Assembly (NCBI RefSeq): GCF_037154085.1
Contig: NZ_JBANRM010000002.1
Location: 248,001 to 312,000 of the forward strand
DNA from: Andeanibacterium fulvum
GTDB taxonomy: Bacteria > Pseudomonadota > Alphaproteobacteria > Sphingomonadales > Sphingomonadaceae
Direction: 5' to 3'
Length of the DNA: 64,000 nt
Shown: positions 40,678-51,228 of the stretch, piece by piece
How positions within the stretch are numbered: the first letter of the stretch is position 1
How the letters are laid out: each line of letters starts with the position of its first letter
The notes under the pieces: model-generated
Told to the model about the DNA's origin: nothing
The model's database searches: none
What the model saw: only the letters and a program-made list of their open reading frames with translations
Translations under genes and position numbers: made by a program

Positions 40678-42384
40678 ATGGATTTGCGCCAGACAGGCGG
40701 GCGGGATCGGGTCGCGCCATCCTCAAGAGCGGATGGCCGGCCAGGCCGAGTGGAGACGGGTTTGTTCAAGCCGCGTGACCAGGGGGAAGCCGGTATCGAT
40801 GCCGGCAGCGTAAGCGGGCCAGGCTCTGCCGCGGCCCAGCTTTCGCATTCCCTGATCCTGGACGATCCGCGCAAGCTGGTGATTGCCCGCTTCAATTCCT
40901 TTGCGGAACGCTATGGCCAGTGGCGTGAGCGCCTTTCGCTTCATTTCTCAGGCCTCGATCTGGCACCGGACCTTGCCGAGGATATCGGCAGCACGCGCTG
41001 GTTCCGGGGGGCGGGCACCATGTTCGGCCTTGCTGCCGTGGCGCTGCTGTTCTGGCCCGATTTCGCCCCCGTGGAAGCCGCCGCGCCGATGAGCATCGGC
41101 GATGCCGAACGCGACGAATTTCGCAGCCAGATGATCATGCCGCTGGCGCTTGGCGGCGATAGCGGCCGCCATATGGCCGCCACGGCTGCCGTGCGCCCGT
41201 TGCAGTCGGCTCCGGAACGGCCGCAGATCGAATTGGTGGCAACCCTTGCCCAGGGCGACAGTTTCGCGCGGATGCTTCAACGTGCCGGTGTCGGCTCGGC
41301 AGAAGCGGACCGCGTTGTCTCGCTGGTTTCGGCTGCCATGCCGCTGTCGGACATTTCCGCAGGCACGAAAGTGGATCTCGTTCTGGGCCGCCGCGTTTCG
41401 CCCACCCAGCCGCGGCCGCTCGATTCGCTATCCTTCCGCGCGCGTTTCGATCTCGAACTCGCGCTCGAGCGGCGAAACGGGGCTCTGGCGCTGGATCCCC
41501 GGCCGATTCGTGTCGATTCGACCCCGCTACGTATCCGCGGCAGAGTTGGCTCCAGCCTCTATCGCTCCGCGCGCGGGGCAGGCGCTCCGGCTCGGGCCGT
41601 GCAGGACTATCTGCGCACTCTGGCGAGCCAGTACGATCTCGACAGTGCCCTGGGCCCGAATGACGAATTCGACATGATCGTTTCCTACAAGCGCGCGGCT
41701 ACGGGCGAAGTGGAAACCGGCCAGTTGCTCTATGCGGGGGTGATCCGGAACGGAAAACCCAAGACCCAGCTGATGCGCTGGGGCAAGGACGGCCAGTTCT
41801 TCGAGGCGTCGGGCGTGGGCGAGCAGCGTAGCGGCCTGCTCGCGCCGGTTTCAGGCCGGGTGACCTCCAATTACGGCATGCGCCGCCATCCGATCCTCGG
41901 TTACACGCGCATGCATGCGGGGATGGATTTCAAGGCGGGCTACGGCACGCCGATCTATGCCGTCAGCGATGGCACGGTGGCCTTCGCCGGTCGTCATGGC
42001 GGGCATGGCAATTATGTAAAGCTCAATCACGGCGGCGGGCTGGGAACTGGCTATGCGCATATGAGCCGGATTTCCGTCAGCAACGGTCAGCGCGTGCGGC
42101 GCGGCCAGGTGATCGGTTATGTCGGCTCCACTGGCCTCTCGACCGGGCCCCATTTGCATTACGAGATGTATCGTGGCGGCAAGACGGTGAATCCGGCCAG
42201 CGTGCAATTCGTCACTCGCGCCACGCTTTCGGGTAAGGAACTGGCCAGCTTCCGCTCGCAGCTTGCGGGCCTGCTGCAGGTGCAGCCCGGTGCCGCGCTG
42301 GTGAGCCTGGCGCCCGCTTCCAGCGTTGCCGAAGAGCCGAAGCGGGAAATCGAACGCGTGGATCGCCCGCGCGAGTTGCGCTGA
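40678..42384 (+). CDS. M23 (LytM) peptidoglycan endopeptidase with membrane anchor
   Basis: A 568-residue protein. A hydrophobic stretch at about 110-130 follows a cytoplasmic N-terminus; the periplasmic part has an Opa/LysM-like helper region and a C-terminal M23 domain (about 390-510). The zinc ligands are intact: HAGMDFKAG, TGYAHMS and GPHLHYEMY. It should cleave peptide cross-bridges in peptidoglycan. It is divergent from the helicase gene with about 100 bp between and is followed by hemB at 61 bp. Confidence 0.9.
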   Translation: MDLRQTGGRDRVAPSSRADGRPGRVETGLFKPRDQGEAGIDAGSVSGPGSAAAQLSHSLILDDPRKLVIARFNSFAERYGQWRERLSLHFSGLDLAPDLAEDIGSTRWFRGAGTMFGLAAVALLFWPDFAPVEAAAPMSIGDAERDEFRSQMIMPLALGGDSGRHMAATAAVRPLQSAPERPQIELVATLAQGDSFARMLQRAGVGSAEADRVVSLVSAAMPLSDISAGTKVDLVLGRRVSPTQPRPLDSLSFRARFDLELALERRNGALALDPRPIRVDSTPLRIRGRVGSSLYRSARGAGAPARAVQDYLRTLASQYDLDSALGPNDEFDMIVSYKRAATGEVETGQLLYAGVIRNGKPKTQLMRWGKDGQFFEASGVGEQRSGLLAPVSGRVTSNYGMRRHPILGYTRMHAGMDFKAGYGTPIYAVSDGTVAFAGRHGGHGNYVKLNHGGGLGTGYAHMSRISVSNGQRVRRGQVIGYVGSTGLSTGPHLHYEMYRGGKTVNPASVQFVTRATLSGKELASFRSQLAGLLQVQPGAALVSLAPASSVAEEPKREIERVDRPRELR

Positions 42385-42445
42385 AGGCGTTTGGCATAGC
42401 TCCATTCAATTGCGAATTGGCGCGATTTCCGGCAGGAGGCGCGCC

Positions 42446-43444
42446 ATGACGAGCGCATCTTTCCCCGCAACCCGCCTGCGCCGCACCCGCGCCAGTGCAT
42501 GGAGCCGCGCGCTCCACCGTGAAACCATTCTCACCCCGGCCGATCTTATCTGGCCGCTCTTCGTTACCGAAGGGCAGGGCGTGGAAGAACCGGTTGGATC
42601 GCTGCCCGGCGTTTCGCGCTGGTCGGTGGATGGCATTGCCGCCCGCGCGAGGGAAGCAGTGGCGCTTGGCATTCCGTGCCTTGCCCTGTTCCCTAACACC
42701 CAGCCTGAACGGCGCAGCGACAATGGGGCCGAGGCACTCAATCCCGATAATCTGATGTGCCGGGCGATCCGGGCGATCCGCGATGCTTGCGGCGACGATG
42801 TGGGCGTCCTCACCGACGTGGCGCTCGATCCCTATACGGCCCACGGCCAGGATGGGCTGATCGACGAGGCGGGTTATGTCCTCAACGACGCCACGGTTGA
42901 GGTGCTGGTGGGCCAGGCGCTCAATCAGGCAGAGGCCGGGGCGGATATCATTGCCCCGTCGGACATGATGGATGGGCGCATCGGGTCGATCCGGGCCGCG
43001 CTGGAACAGGGCAACCACGCCAATGTCCAGATCATGTCCTATGCCGCCAAATATGCCAGCGCCTTCTACGGTCCCTTCCGCGATGCGGTGGGCTCCGGCG
43101 GGCTGCTGAAGGGCGACAAGAAGAGCTACCAGATGGACCCGGCCAATTCGGAAGAGGCCCTGCGCGAAGTGGCGCTGGACCTTGCCGAAGGGGCCGACAG
43201 CGTGATGGTGAAACCGGGCCTGCCCTATCTCGATATCGTGCGCCGGGTGAAGGAACGCTTCGAAGTTCCGGTGTTCGCTTATCAGGTGAGCGGCGAATAT
43301 GCGATGATCGAGGCAGCTTCGGCCGCCGGTGCGGGCAAGCGCGAGGACCTTGTGCTGGAGACATTGCTGGCCTTCAAGCGCGCCGGTTGTTCCGGCGTGC
43401 TGACCTATCATGCGCCGCTCGCCGCGCGCCTGCTCCATGGCTGA
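42446..43444 (+). CDS. hemB: Porphobilinogen synthase (delta-aminolevulinic acid dehydratase)
   Basis: A 332-residue HemB; AGGAGG eight bases upstream supports the ATG at 42446. The metal-site loop reads DVALDPYTAHGQDG, with Asp residues replacing the zinc-binding cysteines, so this is the Mg2+/K+-dependent type usual in alphaproteobacteria. The catalytic lysines lie in YAAKYAS and MVKPGLPY. It condenses two ALA molecules in heme synthesis. The GNAT gene overlaps its stop by 8 bp. Confidence 0.96.
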   Translation: MTSASFPATRLRRTRASAWSRALHRETILTPADLIWPLFVTEGQGVEEPVGSLPGVSRWSVDGIAARAREAVALGIPCLALFPNTQPERRSDNGAEALNPDNLMCRAIRAIRDACGDDVGVLTDVALDPYTAHGQDGLIDEAGYVLNDATVEVLVGQALNQAEAGADIIAPSDMMDGRIGSIRAALEQGNHANVQIMSYAAKYASAFYGPFRDAVGSGGLLKGDKKSYQMDPANSEEALREVALDLAEGADSVMVKPGLPYLDIVRRVKERFEVPVFAYQVSGEYAMIEAASAAGAGKREDLVLETLLAFKRAGCSGVLTYHAPLAARLLHG

Positions 43445-43997
43445 GTTCCGCCGGGAGACTGCACGGCTGGTCCTGCGCGACTGGAGCGGCGATGAGGACT
43501 GGCAGGCATTCTTCCTTCACACCAACACGCCTGAAGTGATGCGCTGGCTGGGCGGCGTGCTGCAGGCGGAAGGCGTGGCGGCGCAGCGCAGCCGGGTCGA
43601 AACCTGCCGCGAACGCAACGGCCACTGCTTCTGGCTGGTCGAACGCAAGGAAGATGGCGCAGTGCTGGGCTTTTGCGGCCTCAAGCGCACCGATGCCCCC
43701 GACAGCCCGTCACTGGGCGAGATGGAAGTCGGCTGGCGCCTGCGCGAGGACGCGTGGGGGCAGGGTTACGCCAAGGAGGCAGCACTGGCCTCGCTGGCGG
43801 CAGGCTTCGACACCTTCGGCGCGCAAGAGATCGTCGCCCTCACCGTGCTGGAGAACGCGCCCAGCTGGGGCCTGATGAAGCGGATCGGGATGCGGCGCCG
43901 CGAAGACCTCGACTTCACCGATCTGCGCCCGCAAGCGCCGTTTCGCGATACGATCGTCTATTCGATCGACCGGGCGGAATGGGAGGCCGCGCAATGA
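43437..43997 (+). CDS. GNAT-family N-acetyltransferase (RimJ/RimL-like)
   Basis: A 186-residue protein, starting at the ATG at 43437. The opening RRETARLVLRDWSGDEDW and the later WGQGYAKEAALASL (pyrophosphate-binding loop of acetyl-CoA) and NAPSWGLMKRIGMR are those of RimJ/RimL-type GNAT proteins. The substrate is unknown. It overlaps hemB by 8 bp and the gamma carbonic anhydrase gene by 4 bp, which points to tight coupling. Confidence 0.85.
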   Translation: MAEFRRETARLVLRDWSGDEDWQAFFLHTNTPEVMRWLGGVLQAEGVAAQRSRVETCRERNGHCFWLVERKEDGAVLGFCGLKRTDAPDSPSLGEMEVGWRLREDAWGQGYAKEAALASLAAGFDTFGAQEIVALTVLENAPSWGLMKRIGMRRREDLDFTDLRPQAPFRDTIVYSIDRAEWEAAQ

Positions 43998-44557
43998 ACC
44001 GCAGTGACGTCACTATCCTGTCCATCCACGGCAAGACGCCGAAAATCCACGATACTGCCTTCATCGCACCGGGGTGCCGGATCATCGGCGACGTCGAGAT
44101 CGGGCCGGATGCCAGCATCTGGTACAATTGCGTGATCCGTGCGGATGTGAACCGCATCGTGATCGGCGCGCGGACCAATGTGCAGGATGGCACCGTGATC
44201 CATTGCGAAAGCCCCAGCCCGCGCCGCCCGGAAGGGTTCCCGACACTGATCGGGGAAGATGTGCTGATCGGCCATCTCGCCATGGTCCATGGCTGCATTC
44301 TGGAAGACCGGGCCTTTGTCGGCCTTGGTTCCATCGTGATGGATGGTTGCCGTATCGGGGCCGACGCCATGCTGGCGGCCGGCGCGATGCTTACGCCGGG
44401 CAAGGCGATGCCTTCCGGCCAGCTCTGGACCGGAAGGCCTGCCACCCATGCGCGCGATCTGCCCGAAAAGGCGATCGCCGAGATGCGCGCGGGGGTTGCC
44501 CATTATGTCGAGAATGCCCGCCACCATGCCGCCGCGTTGAAAGATGGCGCGGCCTAA
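43994..44557 (+). CDS. Gamma-class carbonic anhydrase family protein
   Basis: A 187-residue left-handed beta-helix protein. Hexapeptide repeats run through residues 25-140. The metal ligands of gamma carbonic anhydrases are conserved: the histidine in GTVIHC, and the two in LIGHLAMVHGC. Many bacterial members lack measurable activity, so it could be an inactive or divergent form. It overlaps the GNAT gene by 4 bp and the DUF167 gene by 14 bp. Confidence 0.88.
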   Translation: MNRSDVTILSIHGKTPKIHDTAFIAPGCRIIGDVEIGPDASIWYNCVIRADVNRIVIGARTNVQDGTVIHCESPSPRRPEGFPTLIGEDVLIGHLAMVHGCILEDRAFVGLGSIVMDGCRIGADAMLAAGAMLTPGKAMPSGQLWTGRPATHARDLPEKAIAEMRAGVAHYVENARHHAAALKDGAA

Positions 44558-44828
44558 GACGGAAGCCCCACCCGCCGAGGCGATACTCGCCCTGGCCGAT
44601 ACGGATGGCCGGCTGGCGGTGAAAGTCACGCCCGGCGCGCGGGTGGAACTGCTCGAAATCGCGGAAGGCAAGCTGCTGGTGAAGACCCGCGCCAAGCCCA
44701 AGGATGGGGAAGCGACCGAGGCGGTTCTGGCCCTGATCGCCGGAGCCCTGGGCGTGGCGCGCAGCCGTGTCACCTTGCTGCGCGGAGATACTTCGCGCGA
44801 GAAGCTGGTGAAGATTCAGACCGTCTAG
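44544..44828 (+). CDS. DUF167 (YggU) family protein
   Basis: A 94-residue protein with the YggU/DUF167 pattern: RLAVKVTPGARVELLEIAEG, KLLVKTRAKPKDGEATEAVL, and the C-terminal VTLLRGDTSREKLVKI. Fold is known from structural genomics, function is not. It starts 14 bp inside the carbonic anhydrase gene and shares a CTAG double stop with the convergent sugE gene. Confidence 0.87.
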   Translation: MARPKTEAPPAEAILALADTDGRLAVKVTPGARVELLEIAEGKLLVKTRAKPKDGEATEAVLALIAGALGVARSRVTLLRGDTSREKLVKIQTV

Positions 44829-45145
44829 GCGGGGCTCGACAGCTTCATCAGCACGATCCCGCTCAGGATCAGGCCGGCGGCGAGCAGGCGGCTGGCCGTG
44901 ACGGCCTCGCCCAGGAACAGGATGCCGGCGGCAAAGGCTCCGACCGCACCGATGCCGGTCCACACCGTATAGGCGGTGCCGAGCGGCAGCGTGCGCATGG
45001 ACCATGCGAGCAGGCCGAAGCTGACCAGCATGGCGGAGATAGTGAGCAGGGATGGCCAGAGGCGAGAGAAGCCGCCGGACAGCTTCATGGAATAGGCCCA
45101 GACGACCTCGAACAGACCGGCGACGATGAGAGTGGCCCAAGCCAT
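44825..45145 (-). CDS. gdx: SMR-family guanidinium/quaternary ammonium exporter (SugE/Gdx)
   Basis: A 106-residue four-helix small multidrug resistance protein. The essential glutamate is Glu13 in AGLFEVVWAYSMK, and the second helix pattern continues to MRTLPLGTAYTVWTGIGAVG, the SugE/Gdx variant. Gdx-type proteins export guanidinium, and in many proteobacteria they are controlled by the guanidine-II riboswitch. A candidate riboswitch lies just upstream at 45160-45217. The stop shares CTAG with the convergent DUF167 gene. Confidence 0.9.
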   Translation of the reverse strand: MAWATLIVAGLFEVVWAYSMKLSGGFSRLWPSLLTISAMLVSFGLLAWSMRTLPLGTAYTVWTGIGAVGAFAAGILFLGEAVTASRLLAAGLILSGIVLMKLSSPA

Positions 45146-45159
45146 GGCGAACTTCCTTT

Positions 45160-45217
45160 CAAAAGTCGCCGGGCCGTCCCGGACCTGTGCCCTTTAAAAG
45201 GGGGAGGACGTGGCCTC
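45160..45217 (-). promoter_or_regulatory. Candidate guanidine-II (mini-ykkC) riboswitch
   Basis: Upstream of the SugE-like gene, the leftward leader contains CCGGGACGGCCCGG (45169-45182), a five-base-pair hairpin with the ACGG loop matching the ACGR signature of the guanidine-II class. A second hairpin, GAGG-CCACGT-CCTC (45204-45217), is 21 nt further upstream but its loop is ACGT and not ACGR. A possible GGCGA/TCGCC hairpin encloses the AAAGGAAG ribosome-binding region. The second loop mismatch makes this a candidate only. Confidence 0.5.
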
Positions 45218-45249
45218 GCCGCCTCAAGATAGGCGACAGGGCAGGGGAA

Positions 45250-45651
45250 TCAAGCGCGGCCCATGGCGCGGGCGATCATGTGCAGCCTTTCGGAAAGCAG
45301 GCCTGCCACTTCGGCATCCTGCAAATGCGCATCGGCGATGGCGCGCTGCATCGCCTCGGCCCATTGGCCCGCCGTCTGGGCGCCGATGGGGAAGGCCGAA
45401 TGCATGCTCATCATGCATTTGCCGGGATTCGCATCGAACCAGTCGCGCGGACCGCCGCTCCAGCCGGTCAGGAAGCCGGCGAGCGACTGGCGCATGGGGG
45501 CAAGGTCGGCTGCATGCATCGCGCGCAATTCGGCATAGGCCGGATCGCCGTCCATCAAATCGTAGAAACGCTCGACAATCCGCCGGATCGCCTCAGCTCC
45601 GCCCAGCCGCTCAAAGGCGGTGACGCGCGGTTCCTCGGGTGCGGCGGCCAT
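45250..45651 (-). CDS. Truncated haemoglobin, group II-like
   Basis: About 133 residues from the ATG at 45649-45651, with AAGGGA just upstream. The N-terminal ERLGGAEAIRRIVERFYDLM is the usual truncated haemoglobin opening. GFLTGWSGGPRDWFDANPG and the following MMSMHSAFPIG carry the proximal histidine. It probably binds O2 or NO; redox partner unknown. The trHb type is inferred from the GWSGGP-like region, and group II is the best guess. Confidence 0.83.
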   Translation of the reverse strand: MAAAPEEPRVTAFERLGGAEAIRRIVERFYDLMDGDPAYAELRAMHAADLAPMRQSLAGFLTGWSGGPRDWFDANPGKCMMSMHSAFPIGAQTAGQWAEAMQRAIADAHLQDAEVAGLLSERLHMIARAMGRA

Positions 45652-45693
45652 GGATTCCCTTTCCTGAAAAGACTGCTCCAGCCTTTCCATCGC

Positions 45694-45733
45694 GGAAATT
45701 CGAGGCGAGCGCTTTGACTCGCCTCAAATTTCC
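45694..45733 (-). terminator. Long imperfect hairpin after clpA
   Basis: GGAAATTCGAGGCGAG (45694-45709) pairs with CTCGCCTCAAATTTCC (45718-45733), 15 of 16 pairs formed, around an 8-nt loop. It begins 18 bp beyond the clpA stop, between clpA and the haemoglobin gene, and probably ends or protects the clpA mRNA. There is no T tract. Confidence 0.65.
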
Positions 45734-45750
45734 TTGCGCGGGAGGCGTGC

Positions 45751-48117
<2,367 letters not shown>

Positions 48118-48144
48118 TCAGCGTTCTTTCGGTTGCGGGGAAGA

Positions 48145-48164
48145 CCCTTCCGTTACCGGAAGGG
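48145..48164 (-). promoter_or_regulatory. Hairpin in the clpA leader
   Basis: CCCTTCCG (48145-48152), TTAC loop and CGGAAGGG (48157-48164) make a perfect 8-bp stem, 28 bp upstream of the clpA start in the leftward direction. It may be a leader structure or the end of the DUF1192 transcript; no T tract is seen. Confidence 0.4.
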
Positions 48165-48260
48165 GTAAGGGAGCGAGATTGACCGAAGCTGTATGGCCAC
48201 GGGCAGGAGGGACAAGACCTATATGGGGTGGCCCCGCCGGATTGGGAGGGGCGGGCCGCA

Positions 48261-48467
48261 TCAGGTAGTCGCTTTCGGCTTGAAGAGTGCTTCGGCCGCC
48301 AGCTTGTGGGCCCCGGCCTTGTCGCGATGGGCTTTCACCCGCGCGATTTCCGCTTCGAGCAGGGCGATGCGATCCGCCAGTTCGTCCAGCGAATAGCTGT
48401 CCAGGCTCTCTTTCGAGAGCTGGCCGGCTGCATCTCCGCGCCGCCTGGGGAGATCGTCGTCATCCAT
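48261..48467 (-). CDS. DUF1192 family protein
   Basis: A 68-residue acidic, mainly helical protein beginning MDDDDLPRRRGDAAGQLSKE. The DSYSLDELADRIALLEAEI segment, a coiled-coil-like amphipathic helix, is the DUF1192 signature in alphaproteobacteria. Function is unknown. The ATG at 48465-48467 was chosen because the family starts there; no long upstream extension is supported. It is transcribed toward clpA, but the 143-bp gap leaves the link open. Confidence 0.82.
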   Translation of the reverse strand: MDDDDLPRRRGDAAGQLSKESLDSYSLDELADRIALLEAEIARVKAHRDKAGAHKLAAEALFKPKATT

Positions 48468-48564
48468 TGCGTCGCAGCATCGCAATTGTCCGCGCTTTCT
48501 GTCAATGGGGGCTTCGATTGGCATGTGGAGTGTGGCCGGCGGGCCACCAGCCGGATTGGAAGCA

Positions 48565-49575
48565 ATGGCAGCAGCTCTTCCCGAAACGATGACGGCAATG
48601 GGCTTCGACGCCCCAGGCGGCCCCGAAGTATTGCGGGCGGAAACCCTGCCCGTGCCCCGGCCGGGCGCGGGGCAGGTGCTGCTTCGCACTGCCTTTGCCG
48701 GGGTCAACCGGCCGGACGTGATTCAGCGCCAGGGCCATTATCCGCCCCCGCCGGGCGCCTCTCCGATCCCCGGGCTCGAACTGTCGGGCACTATCGTGGC
48801 GGTGGGCGAGGGCGTTGAGCCCGAAATGCTGGGCCGCAAGGTCTGTGCGCTGGTGCCGGGCGGCGGCTATGCCGAATATTGCCTCGCCCATCACAGCCAT
48901 TGCCTGCCTGTTCCGCAGGGCCTTTCGCTGGCGGAGGCTGCCGCCTTGCCGGAAACGCTGTTCACCGTGTGGCACAATGTGTTCGATCGCGGCTGGGCGT
49001 CGGAGGGGGAAACGCTGCTGGTCCATGGCGGCACCAGCGGCATCGGTTCGATGGCGATCATGCTGGGCAAGCTGTTCGGCCTCACCGTCATCACTACCTG
49101 CGGCAGCGAGGACAAGTGCGAGGCCGCGCGCAGGATCGGTGCGGATCTGGCGATCAATTATCGCGAGCAGGACTTCGTGGAGGAAGTGCAGGCCTTCACT
49201 GGCGGCAAGGGCGTGAATCTGGTGCTGGACATGGTCGCGGGCAGCTATGTGCCGCGCAATCTGCGCTGCCTTGCTGAGGACGGCCGCCATGTGACTATCG
49301 CCGTGCTGGGCGGGGCAAAGGCCGAGATCAACATGGCCGCACTGATGGTCCGCCGCGCGACGATGACCGGATCGACGCTGCGTCCGCGTTCCGACGGGTT
49401 CAAGGCGCTGCTCGCCCAGGAAATCGAAGAAAATGTATGGCCGTTGGTGGCCGAAGGGACCTTGCGCCCGGTGATGGACAGGGTCTTCCCGCTGAGCGAG
49501 GCGGGTGCGGCCCATGCCCGGATGGAAGCGGGTGAGCACATCGGCAAAATCGTGCTGGAGGTGGATGATGGATGA
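48565..49575 (+). CDS. NAD(P)H quinone oxidoreductase (PIG3-like MDR family)
   Basis: About 336 residues from the ATG at 48565; ATGs nearby at 48589 and 48598 are also possible. It is a zinc-free medium-chain dehydrogenase: GFDAPGGPEVLR at the N-terminus, FAGVNRPDVIQRQGHYPPPP, and the nucleotide-binding LLVHGGTSGIGSMAIMLG. These match the PIG3/quinone oxidoreductase group. It would reduce quinones or enones with NADPH. It is followed directly by a GST gene overlapping by 8 bp, suggesting electrophile detoxification. Confidence 0.88.
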   Translation: MAAALPETMTAMGFDAPGGPEVLRAETLPVPRPGAGQVLLRTAFAGVNRPDVIQRQGHYPPPPGASPIPGLELSGTIVAVGEGVEPEMLGRKVCALVPGGGYAEYCLAHHSHCLPVPQGLSLAEAAALPETLFTVWHNVFDRGWASEGETLLVHGGTSGIGSMAIMLGKLFGLTVITTCGSEDKCEAARRIGADLAINYREQDFVEEVQAFTGGKGVNLVLDMVAGSYVPRNLRCLAEDGRHVTIAVLGGAKAEINMAALMVRRATMTGSTLRPRSDGFKALLAQEIEENVWPLVAEGTLRPVMDRVFPLSEAGAAHARMEAGEHIGKIVLEVDDG

Positions 49576-50185
49576 CAAGCTGATCCTTCACGAGGACCCG
49601 GTCAGCGGCAATTGCTACAAGATTCGCCTCACCGCCGCCTTGCTGGGCCTCGATCTGGAACGGCGCAGCTACGATATTCTCAAGGGCGAGACGCGCACGC
49701 CCGAATTTCTCGCAAAAGTGAATTCCAACGGCCGCATCCCGGTGCTGCAGATCGGCCATCGCTTTCTGCCCGAAAGCAATGCCGCCTGTTTCTATCTGGC
49801 GGAGGGTTCGCGGCTGGTTCCCGCTGACCGGTTCGACCGGGCGGACATGCTGCGCTGGATGTTCTTCGAACAATATAATCACGAACCGAACATCGCCACT
49901 TTGCGCTTCTGGCTGACCTATGTCGGGCAGGGCAGCCTTTCGGAGCAGCAGCGGGGCCTGATCCCGTCCAAGCGCCTTGCCGGTGAAGCTGCGCTGGAAT
50001 TGATGGACCGGCACCTGGCGGCACAGGACTGGTTCGTGGGCAAGGCGGCCTCGCTCGCCGATATCGCGCTCTATGCCTATACCCATGTCGCCGAAGAAGG
50101 CGGCTTCGTGCTGGGCGGTTATGCCAATGTCTGCGCCTGGCTCGACAGGGTCGGAAACCTGCCCGGCTATGTGACGATGGAATGA
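49568..50185 (+). CDS. Glutathione S-transferase family protein
   Basis: About 205 residues from the ATG at 49568, overlapping the upstream oxidoreductase stop by 8 bp. The N-terminal thioredoxin-like domain has LILHEDPVSGNCYKIR with a candidate catalytic Ser/Cys position, and NSNGRIPVLQIG with the cis-proline; the alpha-helical C-terminal domain ends in KAASLADIALYAYTHVA, the N-capping box. It belongs to the broad bacterial GST group. Its substrate is unknown, but pairing with an enone/quinone reductase suggests a shared detoxification role. Confidence 0.88.
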   Translation: MDDKLILHEDPVSGNCYKIRLTAALLGLDLERRSYDILKGETRTPEFLAKVNSNGRIPVLQIGHRFLPESNAACFYLAEGSRLVPADRFDRADMLRWMFFEQYNHEPNIATLRFWLTYVGQGSLSEQQRGLIPSKRLAGEAALELMDRHLAAQDWFVGKAASLADIALYAYTHVAEEGGFVLGGYANVCAWLDRVGNLPGYVTME

Positions 50186-50294
50186 CGACTTTATTGTAAA
50201 GAGTCGCGGAACTGTCCCTGAACTGTGAATCGCCTGTAACAATTGGGATTCATAGGCGCAAAGCCAAGATCAGGTTGTTCAAGGGCAATGCCGA

Positions 50295-51200
50295 ATGTTT
50301 GGCGAGCGCGACAATTACGGTGAAAACGGCATCGCCGTTTCGGCTTTTCCTCATTTCACGGTGAGCGAGCCCAGCGTCCCCGAACCTTCGGGCGAAGGGC
50401 GGCGGCGTTATCGCACAATCTGGATTTCGGACGTCCATCTCGGCACCAAGGGCTGCAATGCCGAATTGCTGATCGACTTCCTCGACAATGTCGACAGCGA
50501 GACGATGTATCTCGTGGGCGACATCATCGATGGCTGGCGCCTGAAGAAGAAGTTCTACTGGCCCGCCACGCATAACGACATCGTCTGGCGCATCCTCAAA
50601 CGCGCCAAGCGCGGAACGCGTATCGTCTACATTCCCGGCAATCATGACGAGATGTTCCGCCAGTTCACCGGCTTGAATTTCGGCGGAGTCGAGATTCGCC
50701 GCGCCGCCTTCCACGATACGGCCGACGGGCGCCGGCTGATGGTGTTGCATGGCGACGAGTTCGACGCGGTGATGCTGGCCCATCGCTGGCTCGCCTTCGT
50801 GGGCGATGCTGCCTACACGCTGCTGATGGGGCTCAACCGCCGGGTCAATTCGGTACGTGCCCGGCTGGGCCTGCCTTACTGGTCACTGTCCAAGATGGCG
50901 AAGCACAAGGTGAAGAACGCGGTCGAGTTCATCTCCCGCTATGAAGAGATCGTCACGCGCGCCGCCGCCCAACGGGGGGTTGACGGGGTGGTGTGCGGAC
51001 ACATCCACACGGCCGAGTTCCGGATGTTCGACGGGATCGAATATTGGAACGATGGCGATTGGGTGGAAGGCTGCAATGCGCTGGTCGAACATTTCGACGG
51101 GCGCATGGAAATCCTCCATTGGACCGACGAGATCGCCAAGCGCAACGCGGCAGAGACGGAAACTGCCGAAGCCGTCGCCCGTCTGGCGCAGGCGGCCTGA
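50295..51200 (+). CDS. Metallophosphoesterase (UDP-2,3-diacylglucosamine hydrolase-like)
   Basis: A 301-residue calcineurin-like phosphoesterase. Metal motifs in order: WISDVHLGTKGC, VGDIIDGWRLK, PGNHDEMFRQF, LHGDEFDAVML and GHIHTAEF. The DGW and HDE contexts resemble LpxH-type enzymes, but several related proteins act on other phosphorylated lipids, so the substrate is not settled. It is followed by a GT4 glycosyltransferase 28 bp downstream, a common pairing. Three GANTC sites lie 44-98 bp upstream of the ATG. Confidence 0.87.
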   Translation: MFGERDNYGENGIAVSAFPHFTVSEPSVPEPSGEGRRRYRTIWISDVHLGTKGCNAELLIDFLDNVDSETMYLVGDIIDGWRLKKKFYWPATHNDIVWRILKRAKRGTRIVYIPGNHDEMFRQFTGLNFGGVEIRRAAFHDTADGRRLMVLHGDEFDAVMLAHRWLAFVGDAAYTLLMGLNRRVNSVRARLGLPYWSLSKMAKHKVKNAVEFISRYEEIVTRAAAQRGVDGVVCGHIHTAEFRMFDGIEYWNDGDWVEGCNALVEHFDGRMEILHWTDEIAKRNAAETETAEAVARLAQAA

Positions 51201-51228
51201 TCGGCATGGCGGGAAAGGGCCTTCACCC

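Noticed and set aside
45160..45217. Guanidine-III (ykkC-III) class as an alternative for the SugE leader
   Set aside because: The pattern of hairpins with ACGR loops fits guanidine-II better; no pseudoknot layout typical of guanidine-III is visible.
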